This document shows positions 62,788 to 64,000 of a stretch of 64,000 nucleotides of DNA, in pieces. How positions within the stretch are numbered: position 1 is the first letter of the stretch; each line of letters begins with the position of its first letter. Source of the stretch: an uncultured Eubacterium sp. (GTDB lineage: Bacteria; Bacillota; Clostridia; Peptostreptococcales; Anaerovoracaceae). Both the position numbers and the translations under genes were made by a program. Location of the stretch: the NCBI GenBank assembly GCA_946555345.1, contig CAMNSS010000001.1, forward strand, positions 186,001 through 250,000. Reading direction: 5' to 3'. The notes under the pieces were generated by a model, which saw only the letters and a list, made by a program, of their open reading frames with translations, was not told the origin of the DNA and ran no database searches.

Positions 62788-64000
62788 CTATTTCGCCGGG
62801 GCTTTTACATCGAACATACTGCGCAGGTATTCGCGCCCATCCCGGTCGGGGTCGCTAACAGCCTCCCACTTGCCTTCGTCGATTGTCATGACCATGCGCT
62901 TATCAAGCTCGTACTTCGGCCAATCGCATACGCCTTCAACAGAAGGGTTGCCGTTTGTTGCAAAGTTTACCCATGCTGCCTGCACTTGTTTGGAAAATTC
63001 TTCCGAAAGGTTTTTCCCATTGTACATTTCAGCTTCTTTGCTATCGAAATTCCCGAATACGAATGCCAGCTCCGTCGCATGCGCCGCTTTCAGTTTATCC
63101 ACCTTGGAATTCCAATCCCATTCGTATACATACACGTTGTTATATTGCGTCTGCAAATCCGCGAATATGTGGGACGGCTGGATGATCCAGTATTCACTGC
63201 CGAACTGGATGTACTTTTCCGGGTCATCGCCAAGATGCTCGATGTATTTTTCGGCGGCTTCCTTATTTTTGCTGAAATCCTTGCCCAGCGTCGTTCCATC
63301 CGGAAATTCTTCTTCCATGCTCTTATCCAGGTTTTCATCATACAGATAGAAATAATTCAGTTCATTTTTATTGGTCCCGATCATGATATCCACCCCGGAA
63401 CCGGCGCCGTCGGCGATGCTGTCAAACACGTTTTCGGAAAATGCATATCCGTCCGGCGTGCATCCCCAAGTCGCCACGTCCAGCTCATCGCCAATTTCAT
63501 CAGAAAGCTGCTCGCTGTACTTTTCAACATCCTCTGCGGACAATGCCAGCAATCCGTCGATGTCCTTGGCGCCCGTGATCTTCAAGAACTGCTGCGCAAT
63601 ATATTTGCTGGAAGCAATTTTATCAGATGGTGTTTCACCCGTATGGAGAATGCTGGCGTCCCCGCCGCTCTCAATGATCGCTTTCTGAAAAAGGCCATCT
63701 GTCTGTTCCGTCGACATAAGGCGCATAATCGCTGAACCGCCTGCCGATTCACCAAACACAGTGACATTCCCAGGGTCTCCGCCGAAAGAAGCGATATTTT
63801 CCTTTACCCACTTCAGCGCGGCGATCTGATCCAGAACACCCACGTTTCGCGAATGCTCATAGCCCTCGCCGCCGATTTCGGACAAATCCAGAAATCCGAA
63901 CACCCCGACTCTGTAGTTAAAAGAAACCATGACGACATCATTGTTTTCCGCCATATTCATGCAATCATACATCGGATCTGCCGTACCGCCGTTCGTATTG
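62788..64000 (-). CDS. type B carboxylesterase, N-terminus beyond window
   Basis: At least 404 residues of a carboxylesterase/cholinesterase-family serine hydrolase. The nucleophile is in GESAGG (about 74-79 counting from the Met at 63972), with the acidic partner in TNKNELNYF and histidine in KAAHATELAFVFG. The family is normally 480-560 residues. The frame stays open to base 64000 with plausible family sequence upstream of 63972 (NTNGGTADP), so that Met is internal and the start lies outside the window. Possible substrates are short-chain esters. Confidence 0.9.
   Translation of the reverse strand, partial: NTNGGTADPMYDCMNMAENNDVVMVSFNYRVGVFGFLDLSEIGGEGYEHSRNVGVLDQIAALKWVKENIASFGGDPGNVTVFGESAGGSAIMRLMSTEQTDGLFQKAIIESGGDASILHTGETPSDKIASSKYIAQQFLKITGAKDIDGLLALSAEDVEKYSEQLSDEIGDELDVATWGCTPDGYAFSENVFDSIADGAGSGVDIMIGTNKNELNYFYLYDENLDKSMEEEFPDGTTLGKDFSKNKEAAEKYIEHLGDDPEKYIQFGSEYWIIQPSHIFADLQTQYNNVYVYEWDWNSKVDKLKAAHATELAFVFGNFDSKEAEMYNGKNLSEEFSKQVQAAWVNFATNGNPSVEGVCDWPKYELDKRMVMTIDEGKWEAVSDPDRDGREYLRSMFDVKAPAK

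Overview
The window reads as chromosome of an anaerobic, amino-acid-fermenting, spore-forming member of the Clostridia (Eubacteriales). The evidence is the sporulation pair yabP-yabQ, divIC, RNase M5 (rnmV) with rsmA, the folate route of histidine degradation, ferredoxin-linked 2-oxoacid oxidoreductases, many sigma-54 promoters with PAS/AAA+ activators, and strong AAGGAGG-type ribosome binding sites. Which family of Clostridia it is cannot be settled by reading alone. No rRNA, tRNA, CRISPR array or complete insertion sequence was seen.

Layout. 1-3.7 kb: end of a histidine-utilisation operon (hutU fragment, hutI, cyclodeaminase, formimidoyltransferase). 3.8-5.2 kb: three small one-helix membrane proteins on the minus strand. 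5.4-6.0 kb: yabP-yabQ. 6.4-13.5 kb: a PAS/AAA+ sigma-54 activator followed by a six-gene operon with a near-perfect -24/-12 promoter: ureohydrolase, creatininase-type amidohydrolase, APC permease and three SDR proteins. I think this is the most interesting system here. It sits between yabQ and divIC. 13.7-17.9 kb: structured repeats, divIC, rnmV, rsmA, LTA-synthase-like protein. 18-20.6 kb: glutamate-cysteine ligase plus a glutathionylspermidine-synthase-like ATP-grasp enzyme. 20.8-25.4 kb: GH25 lysozyme, a decayed restriction-modification locus, and small enzymes.

26-34 kb: a four-subunit 2-oxoacid:ferredoxin oxidoreductase, IorAB, a phenylacetate-CoA-ligase-like enzyme and a double-ACT protein. 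Together these fit fermentation of aromatic or branched amino acids to acyl-CoA. 34-39.6 kb: sortase B, two COG0523 GTPases (one with a His-rich linker, expressed behind an 18-bp minisatellite), and an SPFH protein with a ribbon-helix-helix partner. 40.3-46 kb: minus-strand ilvB-ilvN-ilvC-ilvD. 46.5-53.1 kb: a second sigma-54 regulon (PepD dipeptidase, MFS transporter, activator, M20 amidohydrolase) with three -24/-12 promoters. 53.3-59.8 kb: an apparently intact type I restriction-modification operon (hsdM-hsdS-small ORF-hsdR). 60.1-64 kb: alpha/beta hydrolase, divergent LysR regulator, and a carboxylesterase cut by the window edge.

Two themes recur outside genes. First, a dispersed element of about 90 bp with a TATAAT box and a nested stem-loop that shows a compensatory base change (13.7-13.9 kb and 29.4-29.6 kb). 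Second, many intergenic spacers are built of short degenerate tandem repeats; the clearest has thirteen 18-bp units at 37.5-37.8 kb.
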